Positions 26,831 through 37,671 of a stretch of 64,000 nucleotides of DNA are shown one piece after another. How positions within the stretch are numbered: the stretch's first letter is position 1; each line of letters starts with the position of its first letter. Made by a program: the position numbers and the translations under genes. This DNA is from Pseudomonas fluorescens (lineage in GTDB: Bacteria > Pseudomonadota > Gammaproteobacteria > Pseudomonadales > Pseudomonadaceae): the NCBI RefSeq assembly GCF_902497625.1, contig NZ_CABVGX010000009.1:62001-126000 (forward strand), given 5' to 3'. Under the pieces are notes generated by a model. The model was not told the DNA's origin, searched no databases, and worked only from the letters and a program-made list of their open reading frames with translations.

Positions 26831-28066
26831 ATGGACTTCATTCTGTATGCGGTGCCGTTTTTCTTCGTGCTGATCGCTGCCGAGCTGTTGGCCGACCGCT
26901 GGCGCGGGGTCAGCAATTATCGGCTGGCCGACGCCATCAACAGCATCAGCACCGGCGTGCTGTCGACCACTACGGGCCTGCTGACTAAAGGTGTCGGCCT
27001 GGTCACCTACGCGTTTGCCCTCAAGCACCTGGCGTTGTTCGAGCTTGCGGCCGACAGCGTCTGGGTCTGGATTTTCGCATTCGTCCTCTACGACTTTTGT
27101 TATTACTGGCTGCATCGCATGGGCCATGAACGCAACATCCTCTGGGCCGCACATTCCGTGCATCACCAGAGTGAGGATTACAACCTCTCCACCGCGTTGC
27201 GCCAGACCAGCACCGGGTTCCTGCTGAGCTGGATTTTCTACCTGCCAATGGCGATGCTCGGTGTGCCCCTTCTGGTGTTCATCAGCGTTGCGGCGCTGAA
27301 CCTGCTGTATCAATTCTGGGTGCACACGCGGCACATCCCGAAACTGGGCCGGTTCGAGTGGTTCTTCGTTACGCCATCCAATCATCGGGCTCACCATGCA
27401 CAGAACGCTCTCTACATGGATCGCAACTACGGCGGGGTGTTCATTATTTGGGACCGCCTATTTGGCTCGTTCCAGGAAGAAGACGATGACGAGCCGGTGA
27501 TTTTCGGCGTGACCACGCCATTGGCGAGCTGGAATCCGCTGTGGGCCAACGTGCAGTTTTATGCGCAACTGTGGGACGACGCGCGACGGGCGCAGAGCAA
27601 GTGGGACAAGTTGCGGATCTGGTTCATGCGCACGGGATGGCGTCCGGCAGATGTTGCGGCCAAATACCCGATGAGCAAGCCGGATCTGAGCCAGTTCCAC
27701 AAATACGAGGTGCCGATCGATGCGCGTCAGCAGATTTATGTGCTGCTGCAGTTCTGCGTTTACATCGCGCTGGGCAGCTATTTGATGAACTTCGAGCAGC
27801 AGCTGTCGATCCAGGCGTTAGTGCTTGGCTGGAGCGCGGTCGCGTTGGGGCTGTTCGTGTTGGGCGTGGCGCTGGAGAATCGCCCGTGGGCGTGGAAGCT
27901 TGAGTTGTTGCGGCTGGCGTCGAACCTGCCGTTAGTGTGGCTCGCACCGCTGGCCGGGCTGTGGCCAGCCAGTGCGATCAGTTGGGTTGCGCTGCTCAGT
28001 TACAGCCTGCTCAGCGCAATCGGTCTGTACTGCTGCAGAAACCGTCTTACTCGATGGGCGTCGTAG
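26831..28066 (+). CDS. sterol desaturase / fatty acid hydroxylase superfamily membrane protein
   Basis: The 411 residues contain an N-terminal membrane block and the di-iron histidine boxes of the superfamily: YWLHRMGHE, HSVHHQSEDYN and NHRAHHAQN. Several more membrane helices follow, so the C-terminal 120 residues form an extra membrane domain. It is probably an O2-dependent hydroxylase or desaturase acting on a lipid, or an alkylglycerol-monooxygenase-like enzyme; the substrate cannot be told. Its 3' end overlaps the convergent dedA gene by 20 bases. Confidence 0.88.
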   Translation: MDFILYAVPFFFVLIAAELLADRWRGVSNYRLADAINSISTGVLSTTTGLLTKGVGLVTYAFALKHLALFELAADSVWVWIFAFVLYDFCYYWLHRMGHERNILWAAHSVHHQSEDYNLSTALRQTSTGFLLSWIFYLPMAMLGVPLLVFISVAALNLLYQFWVHTRHIPKLGRFEWFFVTPSNHRAHHAQNALYMDRNYGGVFIIWDRLFGSFQEEDDDEPVIFGVTTPLASWNPLWANVQFYAQLWDDARRAQSKWDKLRIWFMRTGWRPADVAAKYPMSKPDLSQFHKYEVPIDARQQIYVLLQFCVYIALGSYLMNFEQQLSIQALVLGWSAVALGLFVLGVALENRPWAWKLELLRLASNLPLVWLAPLAGLWPASAISWVALLSYSLLSAIGLYCCRNRLTRWAS

Positions 28067-28679
28067 GCCCGGTGGACTTGACCTGCTCGGCTTTCAACGC
28101 TTGCTCGTCGGCGTAGATCTTCTTTGCCAGACGGGCGTTCTTGAAACGCCGACGCACCCACAGCCCCACGCCCAGCACGAGCAGCGCGCCGAGCACCCAC
28201 AATTCGTATTTCTTCACGCTGCCGAGCATGCCTTCCAGCACCGCGCCGAAATGATAGGCGGCAGCGGCCAGCGCGCAGGCCCAGATCGCTGCGCCAATGC
28301 CGTTGAGCAACAGGTAACGTGCTGGTGGATAACCCGACAAGCCAATCGCCACCGGCATGACGGTGCGCAAGCCATAAACGAAGCGGAAGCTCAGCACCCA
28401 GATGTCCGGGTGCCTGCGGATATGTTCCAGCGCCCGGTCACCCATCAATTGCCAGCGCGGCTTACGCGCCAGAAGTTTGCGGCCGTGCTTGCGTCCCAGG
28501 AAATACCACAGTTGGTCACCGGCATAACTGCCGCAGAACGCGACGATCGCGACGATCTTGATGTCCATGTAACCGCGGAACGCAAGGAAGCCTGCGAGCA
28601 CCAGGATGGTTTCGCCTTCGAAGAAGGTGCCGAGAAACAGGGCGAAATACCCGAATTCCTGAAGAAATTGCTGGAGCAT
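28047..28679 (-). CDS. DedA family membrane protein
   Basis: The 210 residues start MLQQFLQEFGYFALFLGTFFEGETILVLAGFLAFRGYMD, which carries the E of the DedA signature. FCGSYAGDQLWYFLGRKHG and RFVYGLRTVMPVAIGLSGYPPARYLLLNGIGAAIW follow, with the conserved arginine-glycine-P motif. DedA proteins are inner-membrane lipid scramblase or flippase candidates linked to undecaprenyl phosphate recycling and proton-motive-force balance. It ends inside the 3' end of the opposite-strand desaturase gene. Confidence 0.92.
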   Translation of the reverse strand: MLQQFLQEFGYFALFLGTFFEGETILVLAGFLAFRGYMDIKIVAIVAFCGSYAGDQLWYFLGRKHGRKLLARKPRWQLMGDRALEHIRRHPDIWVLSFRFVYGLRTVMPVAIGLSGYPPARYLLLNGIGAAIWACALAAAAYHFGAVLEGMLGSVKKYELWVLGALLVLGVGLWVRRRFKNARLAKKIYADEQALKAEQVKSTGPTTPIE

Positions 28680-28734
28680 TGTCTGGGTGCTGGCGAAGTG
28701 AACGCGCAGCCTAACCCTTCAGGCACATTGATGA

Positions 28735-29901
<1,167 letters not shown>

Positions 29902-29919
29902 CCCTCCCAGGAACATTCC

Positions 29920-32139
29920 ATGAATACCGAAGGCCTCACTGAAGTTGCCGTAAAAGAAGCTCTGCCGGTGGTCGAGCAAGTCGTCGAAACCCCGCCGGAA
30001 CTGGAGCCTGCTCCGCCCGCGATCGTGGCCGAAACGACGGCGGCGCCAGCGATTGCCATTCCCGGCCTGGATGACAGCAGCCTGTACATCCATCGCGAGC
30101 TTTCGCAACTGCAGTTCAACATCCGCGTACTGGAACAGGCGCTTGATGAGTCCTATCCATTGCTGGAGCGGCTGAAGTTCCTGCTGATTTTTTCCAGCAA
30201 CCTCGACGAGTTCTTCGAAATTCGTGTCGCCGGCCTCAAGAAGCAGATCACCTTCGCCCGTGAACAGGCCGGTGCCGATGGCCTGCAACCGCATCAGGCG
30301 CTGGCACGCATCAGCGAACTGGTGCACGGCCACGTCGACCGTCAATATGCGATCCTCAATGACATTCTGTTGCCCGAGCTGGAAAAGCATCAGGTCCGCT
30401 TCATCCGTCGGCGGCACTGGACCACCAAGATCAAAACCTGGGTGCGCCGCTATTTTCGCGACGAGATCGCGCCGATCATCACCCCGATCGGTCTCGATCC
30501 GACGCACCCGTTCCCGTTGCTGGTGAACAAGAGCCTGAACTTCATCGTCGAGCTGGAGGGTATCGACGCCTTCGGTCGCGATTCCGGTCTGGCGATCATT
30601 CCGGCACCGCGCCTGCTGCCTCGTGTCATCAAGGTTCCGGAAGAAGTCGGTGGGTCGGGCGACAACTACGTGTTCCTGTCGTCGATGATCCATGCGCATG
30701 CCGATGACCTGTTCCAAGGCATGAAGGTCAAGGGCTGCTACCAGTTCCGTCTGACCCGAAACGCCGACCTGGCGCTGGATTCCGAGGACGTCGAAGACCT
30801 GGCCCGCGCTTTGCGCGGTGAACTGTTCTCCCGCCGCTACGGCGACGCTGTGCGTCTGGAAGTGGCCGACACGTGCCCGAAACACCTGTCCGACTACTTG
30901 CTCAAGCAGTTCAACCTGCACGAGTCCGAGCTCTACCAAGTCAACGGCCCGGTAAACCTGACTCGCCTGTTCAGCATCACTGGCCTTGATAGCCAGCGCG
31001 AACTGCAATACCTGCCGTTCACCCCGCAGATCCCGAAACTGCTGCAAAACAGCGAGAACATCTTCAGCGTGATCAGCAAGCAGGACATTCTGCTGCTGCA
31101 CCCGTTCGAGTCGTTCACGCCGGTAGTCGATCTGCTGCGCCAGGCCGCAAAAGATCCGCATGTATTAGCGGTTCGTCAAACCCTGTACCGTTCCGGCGCC
31201 AACTCGGAAATTGTCGATGCGCTGGTGGATGCCGCGCGTAACGGCAAGGAAGTCACGGCGGTGATCGAGTTGCGTGCGCGGTTCGACGAGGAGTCCAACC
31301 TGCAACTCGCCAGCCGTTTGCAGGCAGCGGGCGCGGTGGTGATCTACGGCGTCGTCGGTTTCAAGACTCACGCCAAAATGATGCTGATCCTGCGCCGCGA
31401 GGCCGGCGAAATAGTCCGTTACGCACACTTGGGTACCGGCAACTACCACGCGGCCAACGCCCGTTTGTACACCGACTACAGCCTGCTGACATCCGACGAC
31501 GCTTTGTGCGAAGACGTCGGCAAGTTGTTCAGCCAGTTGATCGGCATGGGCAAGACGCTGCGCATGAAGAAATTGCTGCACGCGCCGTTCACGCTGAAGA
31601 AGGGCATGCTCGACATGATTGCCCGCGAAACCCAGTTCGCCCTCGACGGCAAACCGGCGCACATCATTGCCAAGTTCAACTCTCTGACTGACCCGAAAGT
31701 CATCCGCGCGTTGTACAAGGCCAGCCAGTCCGGCGTGCGTATCGATCTGGTGGTGCGCGGCATGTGCTGCCTGCGTCCGGGGATTGCCGGGGTTTCGCAC
31801 AACATTCACGTGCGCTCGATCATCGGCCGCTTCCTCGAGCACACGCGGGTGTTCTACTTCCTCAATGGCGGAGAGGAACAGATGTTCCTCTCCAGCGCCG
31901 ACTGGATGGAGCGCAACCTCGACAAGCGCGTCGAGACTTGCTTCCCGGTGGAGGGCAAGAAGCTGATCATGCGGGTCAAGAAGGAGCTGGAGCTGTACCT
32001 GACTGACAACACCCACAGTTGGAGCCTGCAGTCGGACGGTCGCTACATCCGCAACACGCCAACCGGCAACCAGAACCCGCGCAGTGCGCAGGCGACGCTA
32101 CTCGAGCGCCTGGGCAGCCCGATTCTGGCGGTGCGTTAA
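29920..32139 (+). CDS. ppk1: polyphosphate kinase 1
   Basis: PPK1 polymerises the gamma-phosphate of ATP into inorganic polyphosphate. The 739 residues start with a 40-residue poorly conserved acidic/proline extension. The N domain follows ([37 protein letters not shown]), then two PLD-like catalytic domains with [19 protein letters not shown] and [20 protein letters not shown], carrying the histidines needed for autophosphorylation. It is cotranscribed with hemB behind the Pho box and ends in an intrinsic terminator. ppx lies opposite on the minus strand, so synthesis and breakdown enzymes sit tail to tail. Confidence 0.96.
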   Translation: MNTEGLTEVAVKEALPVVEQVVETPPELEPAPPAIVAETTAAPAIAIPGLDDSSLYIHRELSQLQFNIRVLEQALDESYPLLERLKFLLIFSSNLDEFFEIRVAGLKKQITFAREQAGADGLQPHQALARISELVHGHVDRQYAILNDILLPELEKHQVRFIRRRHWTTKIKTWVRRYFRDEIAPIITPIGLDPTHPFPLLVNKSLNFIVELEGIDAFGRDSGLAIIPAPRLLPRVIKVPEEVGGSGDNYVFLSSMIHAHADDLFQGMKVKGCYQFRLTRNADLALDSEDVEDLARALRGELFSRRYGDAVRLEVADTCPKHLSDYLLKQFNLHESELYQVNGPVNLTRLFSITGLDSQRELQYLPFTPQIPKLLQNSENIFSVISKQDILLLHPFESFTPVVDLLRQAAKDPHVLAVRQTLYRSGANSEIVDALVDAARNGKEVTAVIELRARFDEESNLQLASRLQAAGAVVIYGVVGFKTHAKMMLILRREAGEIVRYAHLGTGNYHAANARLYTDYSLLTSDDALCEDVGKLFSQLIGMGKTLRMKKLLHAPFTLKKGMLDMIARETQFALDGKPAHIIAKFNSLTDPKVIRALYKASQSGVRIDLVVRGMCCLRPGIAGVSHNIHVRSIIGRFLEHTRVFYFLNGGEEQMFLSSADWMERNLDKRVETCFPVEGKKLIMRVKKELELYLTDNTHSWSLQSDGRYIRNTPTGNQNPRSAQATLLERLGSPILAVR

Positions 32140-32153
32140 CCCTTACAGGGCAT

Positions 32154-32187
32154 AAAAAATGGCGATCCCTTCGGATCGCCATTTTCG
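32154..32187 (+). terminator. intrinsic terminator after ppk
   Basis: AATGGCGATCC-CTTC-GGATCGCCATT is preceded by an A-run and followed by TTCGTTT, 15 bases after the stop. The stem is symmetric enough to work on the other strand too. Confidence 0.85.
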
Positions 32188-32229
32188 TTTGTGCCGGATA
32201 GTCCTGCCAAACCAATTCCGATGCTCCTG

Positions 32230-32280
32230 CCCGCACCCGCACCCGCACCCGCACCCGCACCCACTCCCACCCCCACTCCC
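32230..32280. repeat. hexanucleotide tandem repeat (CCCGCA)5 with degenerate tail
   Basis: Five exact CCCGCA units at 32230-32259 are followed by CCCACT/CCCACC variants up to a family-C REP. It lies between the convergent ppk and ppx. Confidence 0.85.
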
Positions 32281-32380
32281 GTAGGAGCTGTCGAGTGAAA
32301 CGAGGCTGCGATCCTTGATCTCTATCCACGCGCCAAGAAAAAATAAAGATCAAACGATCACAGCCTGCGGCAGCGCCTAC
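32281..32380. repeat. REPIN, family C (TAGGAGCTGTCGAGTGAAAC core), right arm mixed
   Basis: The left arm is GTAGGAGCTGTCGAGTGAAA followed by CGAGGCTGCGATC. The right arm (ACGATCACAGCCTGCGGCAGCGCCTAC) matches only its ends and resembles family E inside. Better copies are at 56231-56315 and 59719-59841. Confidence 0.75.
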
Positions 32381-32396
32381 CGGGGCAAATGCGAAG

Positions 32397-33899
32397 CTAC
32401 CGGACGTTAAGGGTAAAGCCCACCCGCGTCAGCCATTCGGCTTCCAGTGCAAAATCGGCCTGGGTCAGCTGGTTTTCATCCAGCCAGTTCTCGGGGAACA
32501 ACACATCCAGGCTGTCGCCACTGGCGCGCAGAATGACTTGCGGCATCTGTTGGGTGCCGCGGATGTGATGGAACAGGATCGCAAAGCGCAGCAGCACGCA
32601 CAGGCGGATCAGCTTGATACCGTCATCGCCGAAGTCGGCAAACTTGTCCCGGGGAATATTGCGGCGGTGACCACGCACCAGCAGCGCGAGCATTTGTTGG
32701 TCTTCGCGGGAAAAACCGGCGAGGTCCGAGTGCTCGATCAGGTAAGCGCCATGCTTGTGGTAGTGGTAATGAGCGATATCGAGGCCGACTTCATGAACCT
32801 TGGCCGCCCAGCCGAGCAACTCGCGCCAGACACCGTCGTCCAGCTCCCAGTCCTGCGCCACTTGATCGAAGGCGTGCAGTGCTTTGCGCTCGACGCGCGC
32901 GGCCTGTTCCAGATCGACGTGGTAACGCTCCATCAACGAGCTGAGCGTGCGTTCACGAACGTCTTCGTGGTGATGACGACCCAACAGATCATAAAGCACG
33001 CCTTCACGCAGCGCGCCCTCGCAGTGATCCATGCGTTGCAGTTCGAGCGCATCGAAAATGGCTTCGAGAATGGCCAGGCCGGCAGGGAAGATTGCCCGGC
33101 GGTCAGGTTTGATGCCCTCGAAGTCGATTTTCTCGACGTCACCGAGCTTGAACAGCTTGCGCTTGAGCCACGCCAACCCTTCGGCATTGACCTCACCGGT
33201 CCCATGCCCGCCGGCCTTCAACGCCAGGCCAATGGCGCGGATAGTGCCCGAGGAGCCGATGGCTTCATCCCAGGTCAGACGATGCAGGGCGTGTTCGATG
33301 CTCATGATCTCCAGCCGCGCCGCCGTGTAAGCCTGGGCGTAGCGGGCCGGAGTGACTTTGCCGTCCTTGAAGTAGCGCTGCGTAAAGCTGACGCAGCCCA
33401 TTTGCAGGCTTTCGCGCAGCAACGGCTCGAAGCGCTGGCCAATGATGAACTCGGTGCTGCCGCCGCCGATGTCGGCCACCAGGCGCTTGCCCGGCGTGTC
33501 AGCGAGGGTGTGCGAGACGCCGAGATAGATCAGGCGCGCTTCTTCACGGCCGGAGATGACTTCCACCGTATGCCCGAGGATTTCTTCGGCGCGGCGGATG
33601 AATTCGTTGCGGTTGCGCGCTTCACGCAGGGCGTTGGTGCCAACGATCCGTACGGCGCCGAGCGGCATACCGTTGATCAGTTGGGCAAAACGCTTGAGGC
33701 AATCGAGCCCCCGTTGCATGGATTCTTCGTTGAGCTGGCGTTCATCGTTGATGCCGGCGGCCAGTTGAACCTTCTCCCCGAGACGTTCGAGGATGCGGAT
33801 TTCGCCGTTCTGGGCCTTGGCCACGACCATGTGAAAGCTGTTGGAGCCCAGGTCGATTGCGGCGATCAGGGACAGATTCTTGGCTTGGGATTGCGGCAT
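32397..33899 (-). CDS. ppx: exopolyphosphatase
   Basis: Ppx releases orthophosphate from polyphosphate ends and belongs with GppA in the ASKHA fold. The 500-residue protein starts [32 protein letters not shown], with the phosphate-1 loop. [11 protein letters not shown] supplies phosphate-2. A C-terminal HD-like helical domain contains [33 protein letters not shown]. The length is normal. It faces ppk, a common arrangement in Pseudomonas, so convergent transcription could link their expression. Confidence 0.96.
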   Translation of the reverse strand: MPQSQAKNLSLIAAIDLGSNSFHMVVAKAQNGEIRILERLGEKVQLAAGINDERQLNEESMQRGLDCLKRFAQLINGMPLGAVRIVGTNALREARNRNEFIRRAEEILGHTVEVISGREEARLIYLGVSHTLADTPGKRLVADIGGGSTEFIIGQRFEPLLRESLQMGCVSFTQRYFKDGKVTPARYAQAYTAARLEIMSIEHALHRLTWDEAIGSSGTIRAIGLALKAGGHGTGEVNAEGLAWLKRKLFKLGDVEKIDFEGIKPDRRAIFPAGLAILEAIFDALELQRMDHCEGALREGVLYDLLGRHHHEDVRERTLSSLMERYHVDLEQAARVERKALHAFDQVAQDWELDDGVWRELLGWAAKVHEVGLDIAHYHYHKHGAYLIEHSDLAGFSREDQQMLALLVRGHRRNIPRDKFADFGDDGIKLIRLCVLLRFAILFHHIRGTQQMPQVILRASGDSLDVLFPENWLDENQLTQADFALEAEWLTRVGFTLNVR

Positions 33900-33990
33900 G
33901 GTCAGGTGGTCTCGGTCGATAACCTCGACATCGTGCCACGATCAAACGCTGGCGCCAACGCGCATCCTTCAAAGCTATGACTCAACACCC

Positions 33991-34130
33991 CTGTGGCGAG
34001 GGGGTTTACCCCCGTTGGGTCGCGCAGCGCGCCCTGTGCATTCTTCCAGGGTAACCGTTTCTTCAGGGTTTACGACTGCTGCGCAGCCCAACGGGGCGAT
34101 GCGGCGGTCCGACAAGCCCCCTCGCCACAG
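33991..34130. repeat. REPIN, family B (long spacer)
   Basis: The inverted arms CTGTGGCGAGGGGGTTTACC and GACAAGCCCCCTCGCCACAG enclose internal family-B fragments (GTTGGGTCGCGCAGCGCG; TGCTGCGCAGCCCAACGGGG). It abuts the stop of the ABC ATPase gene, 2 bases away. Confidence 0.8.
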
Positions 34131-34132
34131 GG

Positions 34133-34870
34133 TTAAGCGCCGGCTTCGACCGTCCCAATAAAATTCGCCAGCTCCGCCGTCTGCGGCCGCGCGAACAGCA
34201 CCTTTGGATCCCCAACCTCGTGCACCTTGCCCTGATGCATGAACACCAACTTGTCGCCAACCTCCCGCGCAAAGCGCATTTCGTGGGTGACCATGATCAA
34301 TGTCATGCCCTCCTTGGCCAGTTTGCGCACTACGCTCAACACTTCATTGACCAGCTCCGGGTCCAGCGCCGAGGTGATTTCATCGCACAGCAACACTTTT
34401 GGTGACATGGCCAGTGCGCGGGCAATCGCCACGCGTTGTTGCTGGCCGCCGGACAACCGATCCGGAAAAGCATCAAACTTTTCTCCCAGTCCTACCCGTT
34501 CGAGCATCTCCCGCGCCAGTTCTACGGCCCGCGCCTTGGGCACCTTCTGCACCACTTGCGGCGCGAGCATCACGTTTTCGCCCACGGTCAGGTGGGGGAA
34601 CAGATTGAACTGCTGGAACACCATCCCGACTTTCTGGCGCAAGGAGCGCAGGTCGGCACGGGCGGCGTCGAGGTATTCGCCATCGACTTCAATCACGCCG
34701 TCGTTGATCGATTCCAGTCCGTTGAGTGTGCGCAACAAGGTGGATTTGCCCGAGCCGCTGCGGCCGATGATCGCTACCACCTGGCCTTGCTCGACACTCA
34801 GGTCGATGCCTTTGAGCACATGGTGATCGCCGTAATACTTATGCAGGGCGGAAATTCTAAGCAGGGGCAT
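34133..34870 (-). CDS. amino-acid ABC transporter ATP-binding protein
   Basis: The 245-residue polar amino-acid (HisP/GlnQ type) ATPase has Walker A GRSGSGKST, the Q-loop MVFQQFNLFPHLTV, signature LSGGQQQRVAIARAL, Walker B VLLCDEITSALDPE and the H-loop MVTHEM. I chose the ATG at 34870 (MPLLRISALHKYY), with GGAGACTGC before it; an in-frame start at 34897 adds nine unlikely residues. It overlaps the upstream permease gene by 14 bases and closes a four-gene operon: binding protein, permease, permease, ATPase. Confidence 0.93.
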   Translation of the reverse strand: MPLLRISALHKYYGDHHVLKGIDLSVEQGQVVAIIGRSGSGKSTLLRTLNGLESINDGVIEVDGEYLDAARADLRSLRQKVGMVFQQFNLFPHLTVGENVMLAPQVVQKVPKARAVELAREMLERVGLGEKFDAFPDRLSGGQQQRVAIARALAMSPKVLLCDEITSALDPELVNEVLSVVRKLAKEGMTLIMVTHEMRFAREVGDKLVFMHQGKVHEVGDPKVLFARPQTAELANFIGTVEAGA

Positions 34871-35507
34871 GCAGTCTCCTTTCCAGGTAGCGCGCACTGA
34901 GCGACAAGGGGTAGCAAAGCAGGAAGTACCCGAGGGCGACGAGGCCGTAGACCATGAACGGTTCGAACGTCGCGTTGGCGAGCATGCTGCCGGTCTTGGT
35001 CAGCTCGGTGAAACCGATGATTGAGGTGACGGCAGTGCCTTTGACCACTTGCACCGAGAAGCCCACGGTTGGTGCCACGGCGATGCGCAAGGCTTGCGGG
35101 AGGATCACGTAGCGCAGTTGCTCCAGCGGATTGAGCGCCAGGCTCGACGACGCTTCCCACTGGCCGTGCGGGATCGACTCGACGCAGCCGCGCCAGATCT
35201 CCGCCAGATAGGCGCTGGTAAACAGCGTCAGGGCAACCGCCGCCGCCATCCACGGCGAAATCTCCACCCCGGCCAACGCCACGCCGAAAAACACCAGAAA
35301 CAGTTGCATCAGCAACGGCGTGCCCTGGAACAGTTCGATGTAGGTGCGGGCGACGTTGCGCGGCAAGGCCTTTTGCGAAATACGCATGACCATGATCAGC
35401 AAGCCGATCAGCCCGCCGCCGATGAACGCCACTAGCGACAATGCCAGCGTCCACTGCAGACCCGTGAGCAGGTTGCGCAGGACATCCCAGAAGGTGAAAT
35501 CGCTCAT
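34857..35507 (-). CDS. amino-acid ABC transporter permease
   Basis: The 216-residue HisM/GlnP-type permease has an N-terminal helix preceded by DVLRNLLTGLQWTLALSLVA. The EAA loop reads ASSSLALNPLEQLRYVILPQALRIAVAPT. TYIELFQGTPLLMQLFLVFFG is the family block. I chose the ATG at 35507 (MSDFTFWD) with GGAGCAGCCA upstream; the frame extends to 35576 but that extension overlaps the previous gene heavily. The start overlaps the stop of the partner permease (ATGA). Confidence 0.93.
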   Translation of the reverse strand: MSDFTFWDVLRNLLTGLQWTLALSLVAFIGGGLIGLLIMVMRISQKALPRNVARTYIELFQGTPLLMQLFLVFFGVALAGVEISPWMAAAVALTLFTSAYLAEIWRGCVESIPHGQWEASSSLALNPLEQLRYVILPQALRIAVAPTVGFSVQVVKGTAVTSIIGFTELTKTGSMLANATFEPFMVYGLVALGYFLLCYPLSLSARYLERRLHAPA

Positions 35508-36172
35508 TGGCTGCTCCGGGCGATGTAGCGACGGCCGATCCAGTTCAGCAATTGGCGGATCATCAGCGCCATGCACAGGTAGACCAGCGTGGTCAGTGCG
35601 TAGGTCTCAAACGCGCGAAAGTTGCGAGATTGAATGAAGTTGGCTGCGAAGCTCAGTTCCTCCGTGGCTATCTGCGAGCAGACTGCCGAGCCGAGCATGA
35701 CGATGATGATCTGGCTGCTCAAGGCCGGCCATACTTTGCCCAGCGCCGGTAACAGCACCACATGGCGGAAGGCTTCAAAGCGAGTCATTGCCAACGCCGC
35801 TGCGGCTTCGAGCTGGCTGCGCGGGATCGCTTGAATGCCGGCGCGAATAATTTCGGTCGAGTACGCCCCGAGGTTGATCACCATCGCCAGCACCGCTGCT
35901 TGCCACTCGGAAATCTGGACGCCCAGTGATGGCAAACCGAAAAAAATAAAAAACAGCTGCACCAAAAATGGCGTGTTCCGAATCAGCTCGACATAAACCC
36001 CGAATAGAGCCGCAAACGGGCGAATGTTCCACGACCGCACCAGCGCTCCGACAATGCCCAGGCTCACGCCGAACACTGCGCCAATGGCCGTCAGTTCAAG
36101 AGTGAACAGCGCGCCGCGCAAGAGTAGATCGGTGTTCTGCACCACCGGTAGAAAATCGAACTGATAAGCCAT
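35504..36172 (-). CDS. amino-acid ABC transporter permease
   Basis: The 222-residue partner permease of the same HisQM family begins MAYQFDFLPVVQNTDLLLRGALFTLELTAIGAVFG. It contains YVELIRNTPFLVQLFFIFFGLPSLGVQ and the EAA loop EAAAALAMTRFEAFRHVVLLPALGKVWPALSSQ. The two permeases are related and presumably form a heterodimer in the inner membrane. The gene begins 21 bases after the binding-protein stop. Confidence 0.93.
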   Translation of the reverse strand: MAYQFDFLPVVQNTDLLLRGALFTLELTAIGAVFGVSLGIVGALVRSWNIRPFAALFGVYVELIRNTPFLVQLFFIFFGLPSLGVQISEWQAAVLAMVINLGAYSTEIIRAGIQAIPRSQLEAAAALAMTRFEAFRHVVLLPALGKVWPALSSQIIIVMLGSAVCSQIATEELSFAANFIQSRNFRAFETYALTTLVYLCMALMIRQLLNWIGRRYIARSSQ

Positions 36173-36193
36173 GAACCCTCTCCCTCCCGGCGA

Positions 36194-36979
36194 TCACAAA
36201 TCGGCCGGCAGCGGCTCTTTCAGCCAGGTTTGCGAGTTCTTCTCGAGTGCGCCGTCGGTCTTGGCGGTGGCGAGGATCTGGTTGACCTTGCCCAGCAGCG
36301 CCGGCTCGTTTTTATTCACGCCGACATACACCGGTGAATCCTTGAGCTTCACTTTCAGGGACGGCACGCGCTTCGGATTTTTCTCGGTGATCGCCACCAT
36401 CACCACGTTGCCGCTGGCAATCAGGTCGACCTGGCCAGCGAGGTAGGCGGCGATGGTCGAGTTGTTGTCTTCAAAGCGCTTGATGGTCACTCCTTCGGGT
36501 GCGACCTTGCTCAGCTCGATGTCTTCGATGGCGCCACGGGTCACGCTGATGGTCTTGCCGTTGAGGTCATCGAGGCTTTTGATGTTGGCGTCCGGCGGAC
36601 CGAATATCGCGAGGTAGAACGGGGCGTAAGCGCTGGAGAAGTCGATGACTTTCTCGCGCTCGGCATTTTTGCCCAGGCTGGAAATCACCAGATCAACCTT
36701 GCCGGTGGTCAGGAACGGAATGCGGTTGGTGCTGTTGACCGGAGTCAGTTCGAGTTTGACCTTGAGTTGGTCCGCCAGCAGCCTGGCAGTATCGATGTCG
36801 AGTCCGCGTGGCTTCATGTCCGGGCCGACCGAGCCGAATGGCGGGAAGTCCTGCGGCACCGCGACCTTGAGCACGCCGCGCTTGACCACATCCTCCAGGC
36901 CGTCGGCGTGGGCGGGCGCCTGGATGAGCATCAGGCTGGCGAACAGGGTGGCGAGGAGGGCACTGTAGCGCTTGGTCAT
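36194..36979 (-). CDS. amino-acid ABC transporter substrate-binding protein
   Basis: The 261 residues have a signal peptide (MTKRYSALLATLFASLMLIQAPAHA, cut after about residue 25) and the family-3 periplasmic binding fold: LKVAVPQDFPPFGSVGPDMKPRGLDIDTARLLADQLKV, then LVISSLGKNAEREKVIDFSSAYAPFYLAIFG. The substrate is a polar amino acid or a derivative; it cannot be narrowed from sequence alone. It heads the operon and is preceded by a sigma-54-type promoter, which suggests induction by nitrogen limitation or by the substrate. Confidence 0.92.
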   Translation of the reverse strand: MTKRYSALLATLFASLMLIQAPAHADGLEDVVKRGVLKVAVPQDFPPFGSVGPDMKPRGLDIDTARLLADQLKVKLELTPVNSTNRIPFLTTGKVDLVISSLGKNAEREKVIDFSSAYAPFYLAIFGPPDANIKSLDDLNGKTISVTRGAIEDIELSKVAPEGVTIKRFEDNNSTIAAYLAGQVDLIASGNVVMVAITEKNPKRVPSLKVKLKDSPVYVGVNKNEPALLGKVNQILATAKTDGALEKNSQTWLKEPLPADL

Positions 36980-37025
36980 GGCGAAACTCCGAATCGGATG
37001 AAAGTGTTATCTGCGATTCGGTAGA

Positions 37026-37040
37026 GCACGGGCTGTGCCA
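37026..37040 (-). promoter_or_regulatory. candidate sigma-54 promoter of the amino-acid ABC operon
   Basis: On the minus strand TGGCAC-AGCCC-GTGC matches the -24/-12 consensus TGGCAC-N5-TTGC with one change. It predicts a start near 37015, 35 bases before the binding-protein ATG. Confidence 0.6.
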
Positions 37041-37085
37041 ACAGCGACTTTTGCATGCTCTGAGCCACGGTTTTACCGGGCTTGC

Positions 37086-37102
37086 GTGCAAACGGTTTGC
37101 AC
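37086..37102. promoter_or_regulatory. perfect 17-base palindrome GTGCAAACGGTTTGCAC
   Basis: Two 8-base arms surround a central G, about 50 bases upstream of the sigma-54-like promoter and about 190 bases upstream of trxA. This looks like an operator of a dimeric regulator. Which one is unknown. Confidence 0.5.
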
Positions 37103-37120
37103 AAAAACCGAAGAGTGGAC

Positions 37121-37137
37121 TGCACCGCGATAGTGCG
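37121..37137. promoter_or_regulatory. NtrC-like enhancer site
   Basis: TGCACCGCGATAGTGCG keeps the GCAC-N7-GTGC core of the NtrC consensus. It sits about 100 bases upstream of the sigma-54-type promoter, a normal enhancer distance. Confidence 0.5.
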
Positions 37138-37288
37138 TCGTCCTGAATGCCGTTCCAGCTAGGTTCGAAATGAGCTATACCCAAACTCGTCCTTGACCAT
37201 AGCGAGACTCAATCATCTGCGGCTTCCTGAACCGGGGAAGGGCAGCTATGATGGGCCACGTTTTTTTGCTTACAACCTGGAGACTTCC

Positions 37289-37618
37289 ATGAGCAGCGAT
37301 CTTATCAAACACGTTAGCGACGCTAGCTTCGAGGCCGATGTACTGAAGGCCGAAGGCGCTGTACTGGTCGACTACTGGGCTGAATGGTGCGGCCCATGCA
37401 AAATGATCGCTCCTGTCCTGGACGAAATTGCCGAGACTTACAAAGGCAAGCTGACCGTCGCCAAGCTGAACATCGACGAAAACCAGGAAACCCCGGCCAA
37501 GCACGGCGTGCGTGGTATCCCGACGCTGATGCTGTTCAAGAACGGCAACGTTGAAGCGACCAAGGTCGGCGCACTGTCGAAGTCGCAACTGGCGGCTTTC
37601 CTCGACGCCAACATTTAA
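37289..37618 (+). CDS. trxA: thioredoxin 1
   Basis: The 109-residue protein has [10 protein letters not shown] with the active cysteines C34 and C37, cis-proline in RGIPTLMLF and the buried aspartate in VLVDYWA. It reduces protein disulfides using electrons from thioredoxin reductase. I chose the ATG at 37289 ([19 protein letters not shown]) with CTGGAGA upstream; the frame is open for 32 more codons but these do not resemble thioredoxin. An intrinsic terminator follows, and rho is next, a conserved trxA-rho pair. Confidence 0.97.
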   Translation: MSSDLIKHVSDASFEADVLKAEGAVLVDYWAEWCGPCKMIAPVLDEIAETYKGKLTVAKLNIDENQETPAKHGVRGIPTLMLFKNGNVEATKVGALSKSQLAAFLDANI

Positions 37619-37638
37619 GCGTTGTCATAAAGTGTTCG

Positions 37639-37671
37639 AAAAAAGGCCCCGCATATTGCGGGGCTTTTTCG
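37639..37671 (+). terminator. intrinsic terminator after trxA
   Basis: AAAAAAGGCCCCGC-ATATT-GCGGGGCTTTTTC is a strong stem with a T-run, 20 bases after the stop. Confidence 0.92.

Noticed and set aside
32538..33980. 480-codon plus-strand frame opposite ppx
   Set aside because: It is the shadow of exopolyphosphatase, which has all family motifs on the minus strand.
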